In this document: in pieces, positions 4,970 through 5,374 of the stretch
How positions within the stretch are numbered: position 1 is the first letter of the stretch
Layout: every line of letters begins with the position of its first letter
DNA from: Clostridiales bacterium
GTDB lineage: Bacteria; Bacillota; Clostridia; Lachnospirales; Lachnospiraceae
NCBI GenBank assembly: GCA_020859965.1
Contig: JAJBVF010000082.1
Coordinates: forward strand, 1 to 5,374
Length of the DNA: 5,374 bases
Reading direction: 5' to 3'
Made by a program: the position numbers and the translations under genes
The notes under the pieces: generated by a model
Told to the model about the DNA's origin: nothing
Databases searched by the model: none
The model's input: only the letters and a program-made list of their open reading frames with translations

Positions 4970-5374
4970 TTAACGGACGAATTTATAGCCTACAAGTTCG
5001 TCAAGCTTGCTCTTGAGCCGGGAAATGCCTTCTCCGTTGAGCGCGGAAAGGGGGATGACGTCCACCTTAGGAAAACGCATGCGGAAGTTGGCCAGGTTTT
5101 CTTCCGCCCCTTCCAGGTCCATTTTGTTGGCGACGACGAACCAGGGCTGTTTGGCCAGATCTTCACTGTACAGCTTGATTTCCGTGCGGAGGTTTTGAAG
5201 GTCTTCAATGGGGTCGCGGCCTTCGCTGCCGGCCATGTCCAGAACGAAGACGAGCACCTTGCAGCGCGTGATGTGGCGCAGGAATTCATGTCCCAGGCCG
5301 CGGTTGTTGTGCGCGCCTTCAATGATGCCGGGAATGTCCGCCACAACGCAGCGGCGGAAGCTGTCGAATTCCAC
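4970..5374 (-). CDS. obg: Obg/CgtA ribosome-associated GTPase, C-terminal part (5' end outside window)
   Basis: The last 134 residues of Obg, an essential GTPase that binds the large ribosomal subunit and links ribosome assembly to growth and stress. Visible G-domain motifs are G3 (VVADIPGIIEGAH, DxPG, about window residues 10-22), the Obg-specific RGLGHEFLRHITRCKVLVFVLD (in two parts near 25-46), G4 (VANKMD) and G5 (PLSALNGEG). The window's first codon (GTG at 5374-5372) lies within the switch I region rather than at a start; the Obg fold and G1 P-loop are outside. The protein ends soon after G5 (ELVGYKFVR), so it lacks the extra C-terminal OCT domain found in some Gram-positive Obg proteins. 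It is the promoter-proximal gene of the kinase unit. Identification is very secure. Confidence 0.95.
   Translation of the reverse strand: MEFDSFRRCVVADIPGIIEGAHNNRGLGHEFLRHITRCKVLVFVLDMAGSEGRDPIEDLQNLRTEIKLYSEDLAKQPWFVVANKMDLEGAEENLANFRMRFPKVDVIPLSALNGEGISRLKSKLDELVGYKFVR

Noticed and set aside
2605..5016. An 803-codon open frame on the + strand opposite the ATP-grasp and kinase genes
   Set aside because: It runs antisense to two genes with clear family motifs and crosses the terminator hairpin. Its product is valine-, alanine- and histidine-rich with no recognisable domain. Long antisense frames are common in G+C-rich coding DNA.
1..5374. CRISPR array, tRNA, rRNA, riboswitch or insertion sequence
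   Set aside because: I saw no regularly spaced long repeats, cloverleaf-like sequence, transposase ORF or terminal inverted repeats anywhere in the window.

Overview
This 5.4 kb bacterial window has two parts. Positions 1 to about 1540 form an AT-rich stretch: 60-base samples counted by hand give about 27-38% G+C. It holds the tail of an unidentified ORF, about 310 bases without a convincing gene, and two tandem, clearly paralogous small cytosolic proteins that look like the DUF6714 family. From about 1540 to the end the DNA is G+C-rich, with samples near 63-70%, and looks like ordinary chromosome. It carries a GT-B glycosyltransferase on the + strand and three genes on the - strand.

The - strand reads, in its own direction: the C-terminal part of the ribosome-associated GTPase Obg (cut by the window edge), a NahK-like sugar kinase of the aminoglycoside-phosphotransferase fold 31 bases downstream, a good intrinsic terminator, then a D-Ala-D-Ala-ligase-like ATP-grasp gene. 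The ATP-grasp gene converges on the glycosyltransferase, with 48 bases between them.

The organism cannot be named with certainty. G+C-rich, well-spaced genes, no strong Shine-Dalgarno sequences, and a NahK-type N-acetylhexosamine 1-kinase homologue would fit a mucin- or glycan-using gut bacterium such as Akkermansia (Verrucomicrobiota). That is an impression from gene content and style, not a proof.

Functionally, Obg and the sugar kinase probably share a transcript, and the ATP-grasp gene appears to be a separate unit. The glycosyltransferase and the ATP-grasp ligase could both act on surface polymers, but nothing in the sequence links them directly. The tandem DUF6714-like pair in low-G+C DNA is the accessory, probably acquired, part of the window. 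Its layout recalls arrays of small immunity or orphan proteins, but no toxin is visible here.
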